DNA of 19,057 bases from Anaerolineaceae bacterium (GCA_021107195.1 JAIOTF010000328.1:1-19057), one strand, 5' to 3'; counted from the first letter of the stretch, positions 1 to 7,803 are shown. The notes: generated from the sequence alone by a model not told the origin. Numbers and translations: made by a program.

Positions 1-1
1 C

Positions 2-85
2 ACCGCTAAAGCGCGTGCGGCTTGGCTGAGTGACCAATGGCAATATCTTTGTAATCTGCGCTCTGCTCTTCCCTTGCCTGCCTGA
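2..85 (+). CDS. 3' end of an upstream gene (partial, unidentified)
   Basis: A frame open from the window edge runs 27 codons to a TGA at 83-85. It encodes a plausible helical C-terminus (a TAKARAAW-like start, then WLSDQWQYLCNLRSALPLPA). No family can be recognised from so short a tail. The frame is called coding only because it is open from the edge, has natural-looking composition, and stops 69 bp before the next start. It may equally be a chance open frame. Confidence 0.3.
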   Translation, partial: TAKARAAWLSDQWQYLCNLRSALPLPA

Positions 86-142
86 CATCTTTTGCTTGCA
101 CACCACCAGTATCTCGTTTTCATTCAAAGACGCCGCCTGTAT

Positions 143-148
143 TATAAT
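143..148 (+). promoter_or_regulatory. Consensus TATAAT -10 element, possible leaderless start
   Basis: A perfect TATAAT lies only 6 bases before the ATG at 155. Transcription would normally begin about 7 bases downstream of a -10 box, so the predicted start point falls on the ATG itself. No Shine-Dalgarno sequence is visible and no convincing -35 box lies at 16-18 bp spacing. This suggests a leaderless mRNA. The -10 match is seen directly; the leaderless reading is inference. Confidence 0.5.
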
Positions 149-154
149 AAGGCT

Positions 155-625
155 ATGTTGAATATCGACATTCCCGGGCGCGGCCAGTTTCATCTGGAAC
201 ATTTGGTGCTGGACGTGAACGGTACACTGGCGGTGGACGGACAGCTGATTGATGGTGTTGCACAAGCGCTGGCTGCTTTGCAGGGCCTGCTACGCGTCCA
301 TCTGGTAACCGCCGACACCCACGGTCATCAGACCGAGATTGACCGCCAGATCAACTTGCAGGCTGTGCGCCTGGCGAAAGGCAATGAAGCCCAGCAGAAA
401 GCCAGCTATGTGCGCAAACTGGGTGCTGACAGTGTTGTGGCGATTGGCCAGGGAGCCAATGATGCCGGGATGCTGGCTGCCGCGGCGATTGGCGTAAGTT
501 TGATCTCTGTCGAAGGCCTGGCAGTTGAGACCCTGCAGTCTGCTGATCTGCTGATGCCCGATATTCTTTCTGCACTTGCTTTGTTTCAAAATCCAATGCG
601 AATGGTTGCCAGTTTAAGAAAATGA
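155..625 (+). CDS. HAD-superfamily phosphatase, soluble P-type-ATPase-like
   Basis: This 156-residue protein is probably a cytosolic phosphohydrolase of the HAD superfamily, of the small type resembling the phosphorylation domain of P-type ATPases. HAD motif I appears as LDVNGTLA with the nucleophile at Asp20; the second acidic position is Asn, as in P-type-like members. Motif II is VTADTHG (Thr52), and motif IV is GQGANDAGM (98-106). No cap domain is present. The ATG at 155 is preferred over the upstream in-frame ATG at 92 because homology-like sequence begins there and a perfect -10 box sits just before it. The stop overlaps the next start (ATGA), implying translational coupling to the DUF389 protein. 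The substrate cannot be told. Confidence 0.8.
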   Translation: MLNIDIPGRGQFHLEHLVLDVNGTLAVDGQLIDGVAQALAALQGLLRVHLVTADTHGHQTEIDRQINLQAVRLAKGNEAQQKASYVRKLGADSVVAIGQGANDAGMLAAAAIGVSLISVEGLAVETLQSADLLMPDILSALALFQNPMRMVASLRK

Positions 626-1818
626 GTTTACCCACCAGCGAACCGCTCTCTCCCGATCCTGATCGCTCTTTACCGCCCGCCCGAAGGCGGCGCCGAAGAC
701 GTCGTATCTTGCCGCAGGGCACAGATCAGCAATACAGCTTTCTGGAAGAATTAGCGCAGCGCATTACCCCTTCTTTTGATTTCTTCCTTTTTTGCCTGAT
801 CGCCGGCCTGCTGCTGGCTGTTGCTTTGTTCACAGACCAGTGGCCTCTGGTTGTTTTGGCTGCGCTGCTGGCTCCTTTCATGGCGCCGGTGATCGGCCTT
901 TCGCTGGCCATTGTTTTGGGGTCTGTGCGCTTTTTTATGCAGGCTTTGGGCGGGCTGCTCATTGGCGGGGCGCTGGTCTTTTTGAGCGGCGTGCTGGGGG
1001 GAACGCTGATCAGTTTACGCTCACCCCAGGCATTGACCACCATCGCATATCAGTTCACGCAATTTTCCTGGGCTAATTTCCTGCTGCTGACCCTTGGTGC
1101 GGGCATGACCACCTTTCTCATTGTCCGCTCACCGCGCCAGCGGCCGCTGGTTGCCAGTGTAGCTTTGGCCTATGAGGTGCTTTTGCCTTTGGGCGTGGCC
1201 GGGTTTGGATTGGTCAGCGGCATTCCCGGGTTATGGCCCGATGGCTTATTGGTGTTTGTTGTGCATCTGGCTGCGGCCATTTTGGTTGGGGCAGCTGTCC
1301 TTGTAGTGATTGGCGTGCGGCCGCGCGGCTTTTTTGGCTACACAGTCAGCACTACTTTGGTGTTGGCAGCCGTAGCCGCAGTGGTGGCGTTGAGTGGCAT
1401 GGGAACCGCTATTGGTTTGCAGGTGGCTGTGCCAACCCATACGCCTACCCAGACCCCGACCGCTACTCACACTGCCACGATGACCATCACTCCTTTGCCG
1501 CCGACAGGTACACCTACCCCCACCAATACCCTTGTGCCAACCCGTACTCCTACCTTGACTGTCAGCCCAAGACCGACGCCCATCTACGCCCGCATCAAAG
1601 CCAGTACCGGGGGCGGTGTTCTGGTACGTGAGGAGCCGTCACGCGATTCACTGGTTGCCATCAGCTTGATGAATGGCATGCTGGTAGAGATTGTGCCTGT
1701 ATCTGAGGTGCAGGAAGGCAATACGACCTGGGTTAAAGTGATCACCGCCGAAGGTATCGAAGGCTGGGTGGTCAATACATTACTATCTACGGCGACTCCG
1801 CCTGCGCCGGGCTCATAG
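622..1818 (+). CDS. DUF389-type membrane protein with TPT stalk and SH3b domain
   Basis: This is a 398-residue integral membrane protein of unknown function. An N-terminal cytoplasmic tail contains eight consecutive arginines (21-28). Residues about 53-268 hold seven or eight hydrophobic segments, and the stretch around 78-101 (ALLAPFMAPVIGLSLAIVLG) resembles the hallmark of the DUF389 family. A stalk rich in Thr and Pro (271-320, many TPT units) follows, then a bacterial SH3-like domain (about 322-390, with VLVREEPS and TTWVKV...GIEGWV signatures). SH3b domains on such stalks usually bind cell-wall or other extracellular ligands, so the C-terminus is probably outside the membrane. The start overlaps the preceding HAD gene by 4 bp. 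Pairing of DUF389 with SH3b is unusual. Confidence 0.75.
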   Translation: MSLPTSEPLSPDPDRSLPPARRRRRRRRILPQGTDQQYSFLEELAQRITPSFDFFLFCLIAGLLLAVALFTDQWPLVVLAALLAPFMAPVIGLSLAIVLGSVRFFMQALGGLLIGGALVFLSGVLGGTLISLRSPQALTTIAYQFTQFSWANFLLLTLGAGMTTFLIVRSPRQRPLVASVALAYEVLLPLGVAGFGLVSGIPGLWPDGLLVFVVHLAAAILVGAAVLVVIGVRPRGFFGYTVSTTLVLAAVAAVVALSGMGTAIGLQVAVPTHTPTQTPTATHTATMTITPLPPTGTPTPTNTLVPTRTPTLTVSPRPTPIYARIKASTGGGVLVREEPSRDSLVAISLMNGMLVEIVPVSEVQEGNTTWVKVITAEGIEGWVVNTLLSTATPPAPGS

Positions 1819-1835
1819 AGCTGCCGAATTGGCGG

Positions 1836-1863
1836 CATGCAGTGTAAATTGATCCTCTGCATG
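1836..1863 (+). terminator. Hairpin with T-rich tail between 1818 and 1890
   Basis: A perfect 7-bp stem, CATGCAG (1836-1842) with CTGCATG (1857-1863), encloses a 14-base loop and is followed by ATTCTTTTGTT. It could act as a weak intrinsic terminator between the DUF389 gene and the phosphohexomutase gene. The large loop and interrupted T tract make this uncertain; partial read-through is likely if it works at all. Confidence 0.3.
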
Positions 1864-1889
1864 ATTCTTTTGTTAACAGGAGTTTGTAC

Positions 1890-3353
1890 ATGACCGTAAA
1901 TTTTGGAACTGACGGCTGGCGTGCTGTTATTTCGGACACTTTTACTTTTCACAATCTGCGTCAGGTAACGCAGGCCATTGCTGATGCTGCCGCTTCAGGA
2001 GCCTGGCAATGCAGCCAGCCATCGCAGGAGGATGCGTCGCAACCGAAGAAGGTGGTGATAGGGTTTGATACCCGTTTTCTTTCTGATCGTTATGCCACAG
2101 AGGCCGCCCGCGTGCTGGCTGCCAATGGTATTCAAGTTTATCTCAGCCAGGGCGATGCGCCTACACCGGTTATTTCATATGCCACGCGCTACCTGAATGC
2201 GATCGCCGGTATTGTGATCACTGCTTCACACAATGCTCCCCGTTATAACGGCATCAAGCTCAAATCAGGTTTTGGATGTTCCGCTCTCCCCCAGCAATGT
2301 CGAGAGGTGGAAGTCTATCTGAATGACAACGAAGCCCAGGGCCGCGGCCCGAACCTGATGGATCTGGGCCAGGCCAAAAATCTGGGATTGATCAAGCGCT
2401 TTAATCCTATTCCCGATTATTCAACCCATGTGCGTACCTTGATTGACTTTGATGTGATTGCCGATTCCAAGCAGCGTGTCGTGGTCGATTCCATGTATGG
2501 ATCAGGACGAGGAACGATCGCCGGTATCCTTCAGGGCACCGGCATTGAAGTGCATGAGATTCGCAATGAGATGAATCCTGGTTTCGGCGGCATTCACCCC
2601 GAGCCGATTCGTCGATACCTGCATACACTGGCCGGGGCGATCAGCACCGGCCTGGGTGATTATGGTTTAGCCACAGATGGCGACGCCGACCGTATTGGAG
2701 CTATGGACGAGAAGGGCAACTTTGTTGACCCGCATAAGATCATGGCACTCTCCCTCCGCCACCTGGTGGAGAAGCGCAAACTGACCGGTTCGGTGGTGCG
2801 TACCGTTTCTACCACTCGTATGATTGACCGCCTGGCAAAACGCTATGGTTTGACCCTTCATGAAACCCCGGTTGGTTTCAATCACATTGCTGATTACATG
2901 CTGAGTGAAGATGTTCTCATCGGTGGCGAAGAATCCGGCGGTATTTCCTTCAAGGGGCACATTCCCGAAGGCGATGGCGTTCTTATGGGTCTTCTGTTGA
3001 TCGAGATCGTTGCCAGCTCGGGGGCCACGTTGTATGAACTGGTTGAGGAACTGATCAAGGATGTCGGCCCTGCGTATTATGAACGCCGGGACCAGCGTCT
3101 CAGCCGCCCGGTTTCCAAAACTGCTATGGTGCAGCGTTTGCAGGATGATGCTCCGGCAAAGATCGGCAGCGAAACGGTGGTCGAAGTGTCCACAGCCGAT
3201 GGGGTCAAGTACATTCTGGCAGATGATTCATGGCTGCTCATCCGTCCATCCGGCACAGAGCCGGTGCTGCGTGTGTATGCCGAAGGCCGTTCTCCAGAGA
3301 TGGTTTCTGCATTATTAAAATATGGCGAATTGGTGGCAGAGAGTGTGAAATGA
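1890..3353 (+). CDS. Phosphoglucomutase/phosphomannomutase (alpha-D-phosphohexomutase family)
   Basis: A 487-residue cytosolic enzyme that interconverts hexose 1- and 6-phosphates, feeding glycogen, cell-wall and nucleotide-sugar synthesis. All four active-site loops are present. The phosphoserine loop is TASHNAPRYNGIK (catalytic Ser113). The Mg-binding loop is DGDADRIG (Asp263, Asp265, Asp267). The sugar-specificity loop is GGEESGG (345-351), and the C-terminal phosphate-binding loop is RPSGTEPVLR (452-461). Length is normal for the family. ATG 1890 is chosen because an AGGAG lies 7 bases upstream; the in-frame TTG at 1884 is too close to that site. GEESGG points towards a glucose/mannose enzyme rather than GlmM, but the exact substrate is not decided by sequence alone. 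Confidence 0.93.
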   Translation: MTVNFGTDGWRAVISDTFTFHNLRQVTQAIADAAASGAWQCSQPSQEDASQPKKVVIGFDTRFLSDRYATEAARVLAANGIQVYLSQGDAPTPVISYATRYLNAIAGIVITASHNAPRYNGIKLKSGFGCSALPQQCREVEVYLNDNEAQGRGPNLMDLGQAKNLGLIKRFNPIPDYSTHVRTLIDFDVIADSKQRVVVDSMYGSGRGTIAGILQGTGIEVHEIRNEMNPGFGGIHPEPIRRYLHTLAGAISTGLGDYGLATDGDADRIGAMDEKGNFVDPHKIMALSLRHLVEKRKLTGSVVRTVSTTRMIDRLAKRYGLTLHETPVGFNHIADYMLSEDVLIGGEESGGISFKGHIPEGDGVLMGLLLIEIVASSGATLYELVEELIKDVGPAYYERRDQRLSRPVSKTAMVQRLQDDAPAKIGSETVVEVSTADGVKYILADDSWLLIRPSGTEPVLRVYAEGRSPEMVSALLKYGELVAESVK

Positions 3354-3360
3354 AAGTGAT

Positions 3361-3420
3361 TAGGGAGTAGGTAACTAGGGAGTAGGGAAAAGCTTTCCTG
3401 GTTGCCTAATTGCCTAGTTG
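3361..3420. repeat. Short tandem-like intergenic repeat (TAGGGAGTAGG and TTGCCTA units)
   Basis: Just after the phosphohexomutase stop, TAGGGAGTAGG occurs twice (3361-3371 and 3376-3386), separated by TAAC. A second pair follows: TTGCCTA at 3402-3408 and again at 3410-3416. On the opposite strand the second part reads as AACTAGGCAATTAGGCAACC, with units of about 8 bases. Slippage-prone repeats of this style are common between genes in some bacterial genomes. No coding potential is seen here. Confidence 0.5.
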
Positions 3421-3425
3421 ATGAA

Positions 3426-3453
3426 TTGACAGGCGATAACAATTTGTTATAAG
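3426..3453 (+). promoter_or_regulatory. Sigma70-type promoter for the TrpF-like gene
   Basis: A perfect -35 box TTGACA (3426-3431) is followed after 16 bp by TATAAG (3448-3453), five of six matches to the -10 consensus. The predicted start point is near 3460, giving an 18-base leader that contains AAGGTGAG (3463-3470) before the ATG at 3478. This is the best-matching promoter in the window and suggests independent expression of the downstream gene. Confidence 0.65.
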
Positions 3454-3477
3454 ATCCATACCAAGGTGAGTATTTCT

Positions 3478-4146
3478 ATGATCATTCAGATATATACTAT
3501 GCAGTCTGTAGAGGAAGCGCAGGCCGCGATTGATCTGGGGGTGAACCATATTGGTCTCACGCCTGCCGAGCAGGGTTTACCAGGGGAGATCTCTTATCAA
3601 AAGGCACGAGAAATCTGTGAGAGTGTTGGCAGCAGGGCGACCAAAGTGGCTCTGAGTGTCGATGATAATCTGGATGAAATTGTGCGCATGGCGCAGGCCG
3701 TTCAGCCGGACATCTTGCACCTTTGCGCTCTTTTTGGTGCGGTTCCGTCTGCAAAGGTACGAGAACTGCGTCCGATGCTCCCCGCCGGGATGCGTATTAT
3801 GCAGGCCATTCCGGTGGGCACCAGCCGGGTGGCGGTTGACCATGCTTTGGAATATCAGGAAGTGGCTGATCTGTTGATCCTGGATTCAGTTACCCCCGAC
3901 ATCAATGGTATCGGTGCCTCCGGGGCTACCCATGACTGGAACATCAGCCGCGAAATTGTAGAAAAGACCCGCATTCCCGTCATTCTGGCGGGCGGTCTTA
4001 AGCCAGATAACGTAGCTGAAGCCATCCGCGTTGTGCAGCCGTGGGGCGTTGATTCTTTAAGTCACACCAACAAGGCGTTGCCTGGTGGTGGTTTCTGCAA
4101 AGACATGGCGCAGATCGAAGCCTTTGTTGAGGCGGCGAGAGCCTGA
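3478..4146 (+). CDS. TrpF-like (phosphoribosylanthranilate isomerase fold) protein, non-canonical active site
   Basis: A 222-residue (beta/alpha)8-barrel protein. Its framework matches TrpF: QPDILHL (76-82), LILDS with Asp136 where TrpF has its general acid, an ASGATHDW phosphate-loop region (147-154), VILAGGLKPDNVAEAI (168-183), WGVDSLSHTNK, and a C-terminal KDMAQIEAFVEAAR. True TrpF begins with KICGLT, whose cysteine is the general base; here the strand reads IQIYTM, so the cysteine is replaced by Tyr6 or nearby. It may therefore catalyse another reaction or none. No other trp genes are nearby, and it has its own promoter. ATG 3478 is preferred over GTG 3466 because AAGGTGAG sits 7 bases before it and overlaps the GTG. 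Confidence 0.72.
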   Translation: MIIQIYTMQSVEEAQAAIDLGVNHIGLTPAEQGLPGEISYQKAREICESVGSRATKVALSVDDNLDEIVRMAQAVQPDILHLCALFGAVPSAKVRELRPMLPAGMRIMQAIPVGTSRVAVDHALEYQEVADLLILDSVTPDINGIGASGATHDWNISREIVEKTRIPVILAGGLKPDNVAEAIRVVQPWGVDSLSHTNKALPGGGFCKDMAQIEAFVEAARA

Positions 4147-4168
4147 TTAAAATCAGATTGGATTAAAA

Positions 4169-4198
4169 AAGATCGGGCTGAGAAATCAGCCCGATCTT
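4169..4198. terminator. Bidirectional intrinsic terminator between convergent genes
   Basis: A perfect 12-bp stem, AAGATCGGGCTG (4169-4180) with CAGCCCGATCTT (4187-4198), has a 6-base loop. On the plus strand TGTTTTT follows within a few bases. On the minus strand the six A residues at 4165-4170 read as a T tract directly after the stem. It thus ends both the plus-strand TrpF-like transcript and the long minus-strand operon. Confidence 0.9.
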
Positions 4199-4239
4199 GC
4201 TGTTTTTACAGCAGCACCTCCGGAGGATTCAGGTCGTGC

Positions 4240-4908
4240 TTATTTGGCAGTGTTGGCTGCTGTGCGTAATCTCCGTGCCAGGAAGATGATCGCAACCATC
4301 AGCAGGGCCAAACCGAACATACCGGGCAGACCGACATCATCAGCAAAACCTGATGTAGGCAGTGCAGAAGGTGTGGCCGTAGTCGTTTTCCCTTCCGCAG
4401 CCAGCGTAAGCAAGGCGGCTACTGTTGCCGTCAGGGCATCGAAATCGGCTGCGCCAACCTCCACTGTAACCTCTTCCGTGGCGGTGGGCACTGGGGTATC
4501 AGTGGCCACGATCATCACTGGGGTGGGGGTATCCGCCGCTGTTTCCTGGGTTGCCGTGAGCATCAATGTTGCACTGGGAGTCAGCGCCTGTTGCATTACA
4601 AACGATTGTTCTGTGGCGGCGACCGATGTGGCCGTGTTCTGGGCGTTGATCAGTGCTGCTTCCTGGGCTGTTTTGGCCTGCGACTTGGGGGCAATTAACA
4701 GGACATATGCTGCGATCGCTCCACCAATTAGAAGGAAGAAGGCGAAAATGATGCCGATGATTACCACAAAGGTGCGGTTGCTGCCAGGCTTTTTCCCGCT
4801 GGTGTCTTCCATGTCGAGTAGTTCATCGTCATAGTCAGATTCAAACGGCGGAACTTCTTCTTCGAAGTCATCGAACAAATTATCATCAAACAGATTATCG
4901 TCGCTCAT
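4240..4908 (-). CDS. Two-TM envelope protein with acidic N-terminus, TPT stalk and LPTSG-like tail
   Basis: This 222-residue protein is not assigned to a named family. The N-terminus is strongly acidic with a tandem DDNLFDDNLFDD, then a hydrophobic segment (46-71), then a Thr/Ala/Pro-rich stretch (77-182) with TPTP units. The tail has LPTSG (183-187), a second hydrophobic segment (193-210) and ARRLR. LPTSG-hydrophobic-basic resembles a sortase sorting signal, although position 4 of LPXTG is Ser rather than Thr. It has no cleavable signal peptide; the acidic head would be cytoplasmic and the stalk external. A strong GGAGGAG precedes the ATG. It is the last gene of the minus-strand operon, 48 bases after the previous stop and before the bidirectional terminator. 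Confidence 0.75.
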   Translation of the reverse strand: MSDDNLFDDNLFDDFEEEVPPFESDYDDELLDMEDTSGKKPGSNRTFVVIIGIIFAFFLLIGGAIAAYVLLIAPKSQAKTAQEAALINAQNTATSVAATEQSFVMQQALTPSATLMLTATQETAADTPTPVMIVATDTPVPTATEEVTVEVGAADFDALTATVAALLTLAAEGKTTTATPSALPTSGFADDVGLPGMFGLALLMVAIIFLARRLRTAANTAK

Positions 4909-4956
4909 AAGTGCTTCTCCTCCGGGTTAGGATGGCTCTGTTGCCATAGGTTAATT

Positions 4957-6009
4957 TTATTTCAGTATGTCTAAATTTACCAGTGGTATTGTAACTTCCT
5001 GACTGTTTTCCAATCGAACAGCGGCTGCACGGGTGCGTAGTCCATTGTCCAGTGTGGTTAAACCGGGAAGGATTTCTGATAAAATACCGGTTTTGCCGCA
5101 GTAGGGCGGGGTTAGCACCCGAATGGTTTGACCGGCTGTGAACACATCAATCTCCGGGCTGTTTTCTGCAGAGGCAGGCAGGGTGATCACTGCTTCGGGG
5201 CGTGCCCCGCTAAAAGCGTCCCATGGTGTGGCGTTGAGGGCGATGCTGCGTTGCTCGTTGGTGGTCAACAACTTATAGGCAATATTGTTGATCGCCATCT
5301 GGCCAAAACCTTCCAGCACCAGGATAGGAAATTCTGCTTTTTCCGCTGCCGGAATGAGTTCGGGCATGATGGACCCCAGGATCAATCCCCTCAGTGGCAG
5401 TTGTGCGGCCACATCCAGGGTTTCCGGGCGGCTGCACCAGCCGCTCAACACGATCGAGCCGCGCATGCTTACGTCCAGTTTGGCCGGCGTCAATTCTTCA
5501 TTTGGCGTGTTTGCCAGGTTCACCAGCAGGCCTTGATTGATCTTGCCATTGCCCCAAACGCCTTGCAGCAAAGCCCCGTTGGTCTCTACCAGCACCCCTT
5601 GCTCCGGGATTATTTCAATCACTTCGCCTTCCAGGCCGGCTTTGATGCGCAGCGGTGGACGATCTGCCTCGATCAATACCTGGCCGTTGCTGATCATCAC
5701 GATCACCCCGTTGACTGGGGCGCGCACAACCCGGCGGAAGATCTTGCCAGTTTCGGCGATCACATCGCCTTCCTGAATGCGCTCTCCCAGCTTACGATCG
5801 ATCAATTTTCGGGTCTCGGCAGCGCTTGCCAGGCTCAACGCGCGCTGCACGTCGACCAGGGTATGCTGATTTTGCTGCCTTGCTTCGGCTACAACGTCAG
5901 AAGCCCCGACGATTTGACCCACCTGAACTACGACTCGGCCCTTGGTTGGCAGCAGCCGTGCCCGGCGGATCTTTGTAAGTGGGATGATATGCGTTACAGG
6001 TGCTAACAT
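4957..6009 (-). CDS. Conserved protein with barrel-sandwich (lipoyl-like) and KOW-like regions, GlmL-associated
   Basis: A 350-residue soluble protein of unknown function. Residues about 70-135 show repeated glycine-turn strands (GERIQEGDVIAETG, VRAPVNGVIVMISNGQVLIE) typical of barrel-sandwich hybrid folds, but with no modified-lysine MKM motif, so biotinylation or lipoylation is not supported. The C-terminus (286-349) looks KOW-like: AGQTIRVLTPPYCGKTG, then GLRTRAAAVRLEN and IPLVNLDIL. It directly follows the MutL-type ATPase gene, with a 49-base gap. ATG 6009 is chosen because a longer frame reaching back to 6237 would overlap the end of that gene and has out-of-character sequence. A partner or scaffold for the ATPase is a guess from adjacency. 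Confidence 0.75.
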   Translation of the reverse strand: MLAPVTHIIPLTKIRRARLLPTKGRVVVQVGQIVGASDVVAEARQQNQHTLVDVQRALSLASAAETRKLIDRKLGERIQEGDVIAETGKIFRRVVRAPVNGVIVMISNGQVLIEADRPPLRIKAGLEGEVIEIIPEQGVLVETNGALLQGVWGNGKINQGLLVNLANTPNEELTPAKLDVSMRGSIVLSGWCSRPETLDVAAQLPLRGLILGSIMPELIPAAEKAEFPILVLEGFGQMAINNIAYKLLTTNEQRSIALNATPWDAFSGARPEAVITLPASAENSPEIDVFTAGQTIRVLTPPYCGKTGILSEILPGLTTLDNGLRTRAAAVRLENSQEVTIPLVNLDILK

Positions 6010-6058
6010 AGTCGTCTCTTTATCTAAACGTTGCAAATACTGTACCAGGAAAGCGTTA

Positions 6059-7798
6059 TTAGTTGCTTTCCAGAGATTTTTGCCATTTCTTGAGCAGGTC
6101 CCGGCGGCGGCCGTCCTCTTTTGGCAGCAGGATTGGCCGGCCGCGGGCATCAATGACCGCGCCGCAAATCCCGCCCACGATCTTGAATCTACCACCCCGC
6201 TTGCCGTGCGGATCAACTTCTGTGCCGCGCAGTGCATCCAGATGGATGTTAGCCGTTTGGCCCAGTTGCAGCGGCAGAGATACGATGCTGCCTTGTTTGA
6301 TCTGAAAAGTTTCTTTCAGTCCATTTTCATGTTCCAGACGCACATTCAAAACCGGCGTACCGTAGCGTGCTTTGGAGATTGGGCAAATGACCGTCCCCAG
6401 GTTGAGGAATGCACCAGATTCCAACACTTGAACCGGCAGCACCGGGTTGAAAGCTGCAATCGTTCCCAGACTTGCCGTCAGGTTATTTTGATCGAGGATA
6501 ATGGTGCTGATGCCGATTGGCTGCAAGCCGTCCAGCAGCGTTAACAGGCTCTGGGCAGGGGTGGGCGCATTCCGCAGTACAGCCCCACCGGCTAAAATGG
6601 GTTCAAAGGCAAACTCATTTTCCCAATCTTCCTGCCATTTTTCGTTGATTTCCTGCATCGCATGGCGCAGGATCAGCCGGGCAACAGCCTGTTCAATTGC
6701 CATTGCCATCTGGTCGAGGGGCTGGCTGTTGGGCGTGATGCTCTTCTGCCACAGATAGCTGACCAGAGTCTCTTCGTTGATTGGGATCGGTATCCATTGC
6801 ATGATCTCGGCTGGTTCATACAGGTCAAGGATATTGGTGATGTGGTTGCCCAGTCCGATAGGATAGACCTTGTTGGTCAAACCACCGGCAACCGCCACAC
6901 TGAAAGTGGTGGATGAGGCGCCAATATCGACTCCCATCACCCCTTTGTTGGGATTATAGATCTCGCTCAGAAAGCGCACGATGCGCCCGAAGGCTTGCGG
7001 CGATGGTGACGGTGGTGTGCTGCAGCGTTTACCCAGCGTCTGCAATCCACCGATCTGGTTGTAGCGAATACGGGTTACCACGCCGGTCAGCACTGCTTCG
7101 GCTGGGCTGATATTTTCCAGGTCAATCGAGGGACGCACATTGGGGGCGGTGTGTACCGAGAGCCATTTTCCCAGAACTTCCTTGATCTTTTTTGCCAGCA
7201 TACGGTTCCCGGCGTAGATCACTTCGGGGCGTTTGTCATCCGGCAAAATGCGACTGGCCATCATAATCAATTCAACCATTTTCAGCACCGAGCGGCTCGC
7301 CCCTTGCTGTGTGCCGCCGGTCAGAATAATCAGGTCCGGTTCGGCTTTGATGATTGCATCGATCTTTTGGTCGGTGGAGCGCGCATCCGAAAGTCCAAAG
7401 CTGTCAATCACTTTGGCCTTGGCGGTTGATGTCAAATTCTTCCCGCTTTGCAGAGAAACGTCATCCAGCAAACCGGCGTTGATCACTCGCAGGGTAGGGC
7501 CTGCTGAAAATGTGATCGCCATGCGGTCGATACCGGAGCCGTCGGCTTTTCCCGGGATGATGATGTGCTGCGAATCCTTGTCCAGCAGTTTGCGTCCGGT
7601 TACGGCTTGCAGGTCTTCAATCGCCAGGTGAACACATTCTCCCGCATCGCGGAAGGGGGCATCCACCGTTGAGGGGGCGCTGCCGCTGGCGATGAAGTGG
7701 TATTTCCTCTCCACCACGTCAAACAGGGCGGCCCGGGTTTGTGTGGAGCCGATCTCGACTGCCAGAACAGATTCAGCATCAATCATTGAAGTTGCCAT
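6059..7798 (-). CDS. GlmL/MutL-family ASKHA ATPase (glutamate mutase L-like)
   Basis: This 579-residue protein belongs to the glutamate-mutase MutL (GlmL) family of ASKHA ATPases, thought to act as reactivating chaperones for B12-dependent mutases. The phosphate-1 loop is VEIGSTQTRAALFDV (14-28), the phosphate-2 loop is GVDIGASSTTFSVAV (289-303), and the adenosine motif is ILAGGAVLRNAP (401-412). Also seen are ILTGGTQQGASRS (158-170) and YAGNRM. It is longer than typical clostridial GlmL (around 460 residues), with a beta-rich C-terminal extension (about 450-579) containing HGKRGGRFKIVGGICGAVID. No mutase S or E subunit gene is present here. It sits 5 bases after a six-TM gene inside a membrane-protein operon and shows no clear Shine-Dalgarno, so it is probably translationally coupled. 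Confidence 0.87.
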   Translation of the reverse strand: MATSMIDAESVLAVEIGSTQTRAALFDVVERKYHFIASGSAPSTVDAPFRDAGECVHLAIEDLQAVTGRKLLDKDSQHIIIPGKADGSGIDRMAITFSAGPTLRVINAGLLDDVSLQSGKNLTSTAKAKVIDSFGLSDARSTDQKIDAIIKAEPDLIILTGGTQQGASRSVLKMVELIMMASRILPDDKRPEVIYAGNRMLAKKIKEVLGKWLSVHTAPNVRPSIDLENISPAEAVLTGVVTRIRYNQIGGLQTLGKRCSTPPSPSPQAFGRIVRFLSEIYNPNKGVMGVDIGASSTTFSVAVAGGLTNKVYPIGLGNHITNILDLYEPAEIMQWIPIPINEETLVSYLWQKSITPNSQPLDQMAMAIEQAVARLILRHAMQEINEKWQEDWENEFAFEPILAGGAVLRNAPTPAQSLLTLLDGLQPIGISTIILDQNNLTASLGTIAAFNPVLPVQVLESGAFLNLGTVICPISKARYGTPVLNVRLEHENGLKETFQIKQGSIVSLPLQLGQTANIHLDALRGTEVDPHGKRGGRFKIVGGICGAVIDARGRPILLPKEDGRRRDLLKKWQKSLESN

Positions 7799-7803
7799 AG
7801 TTT

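Noticed and set aside
3361..3420. CRISPR-like array
   Set aside because: The units are only 7-11 bases, occur twice, and lack spacers of regular length. It is a simple intergenic repeat.
5128..6006. A 292-codon open frame on the plus strand opposite the KOW/barrel-sandwich gene
   Set aside because: It is antisense to a gene with clear domain-like sequence, good context and operon spacing. Its translation is rich in His, Gln and Cys and shows no family signature.
4957..6009. Biotin or lipoyl carrier protein
   Set aside because: The glycine-turn strands fit the fold, but no MKM or DKA-type modified-lysine motif is present.
6010..6237. N-terminal extension of the KOW-like protein to 6237
   Set aside because: It would overlap the 3' end of the GlmL gene by about 180 bases and reads as low-quality sequence. 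The ATG at 6009 starts the coherent domain.
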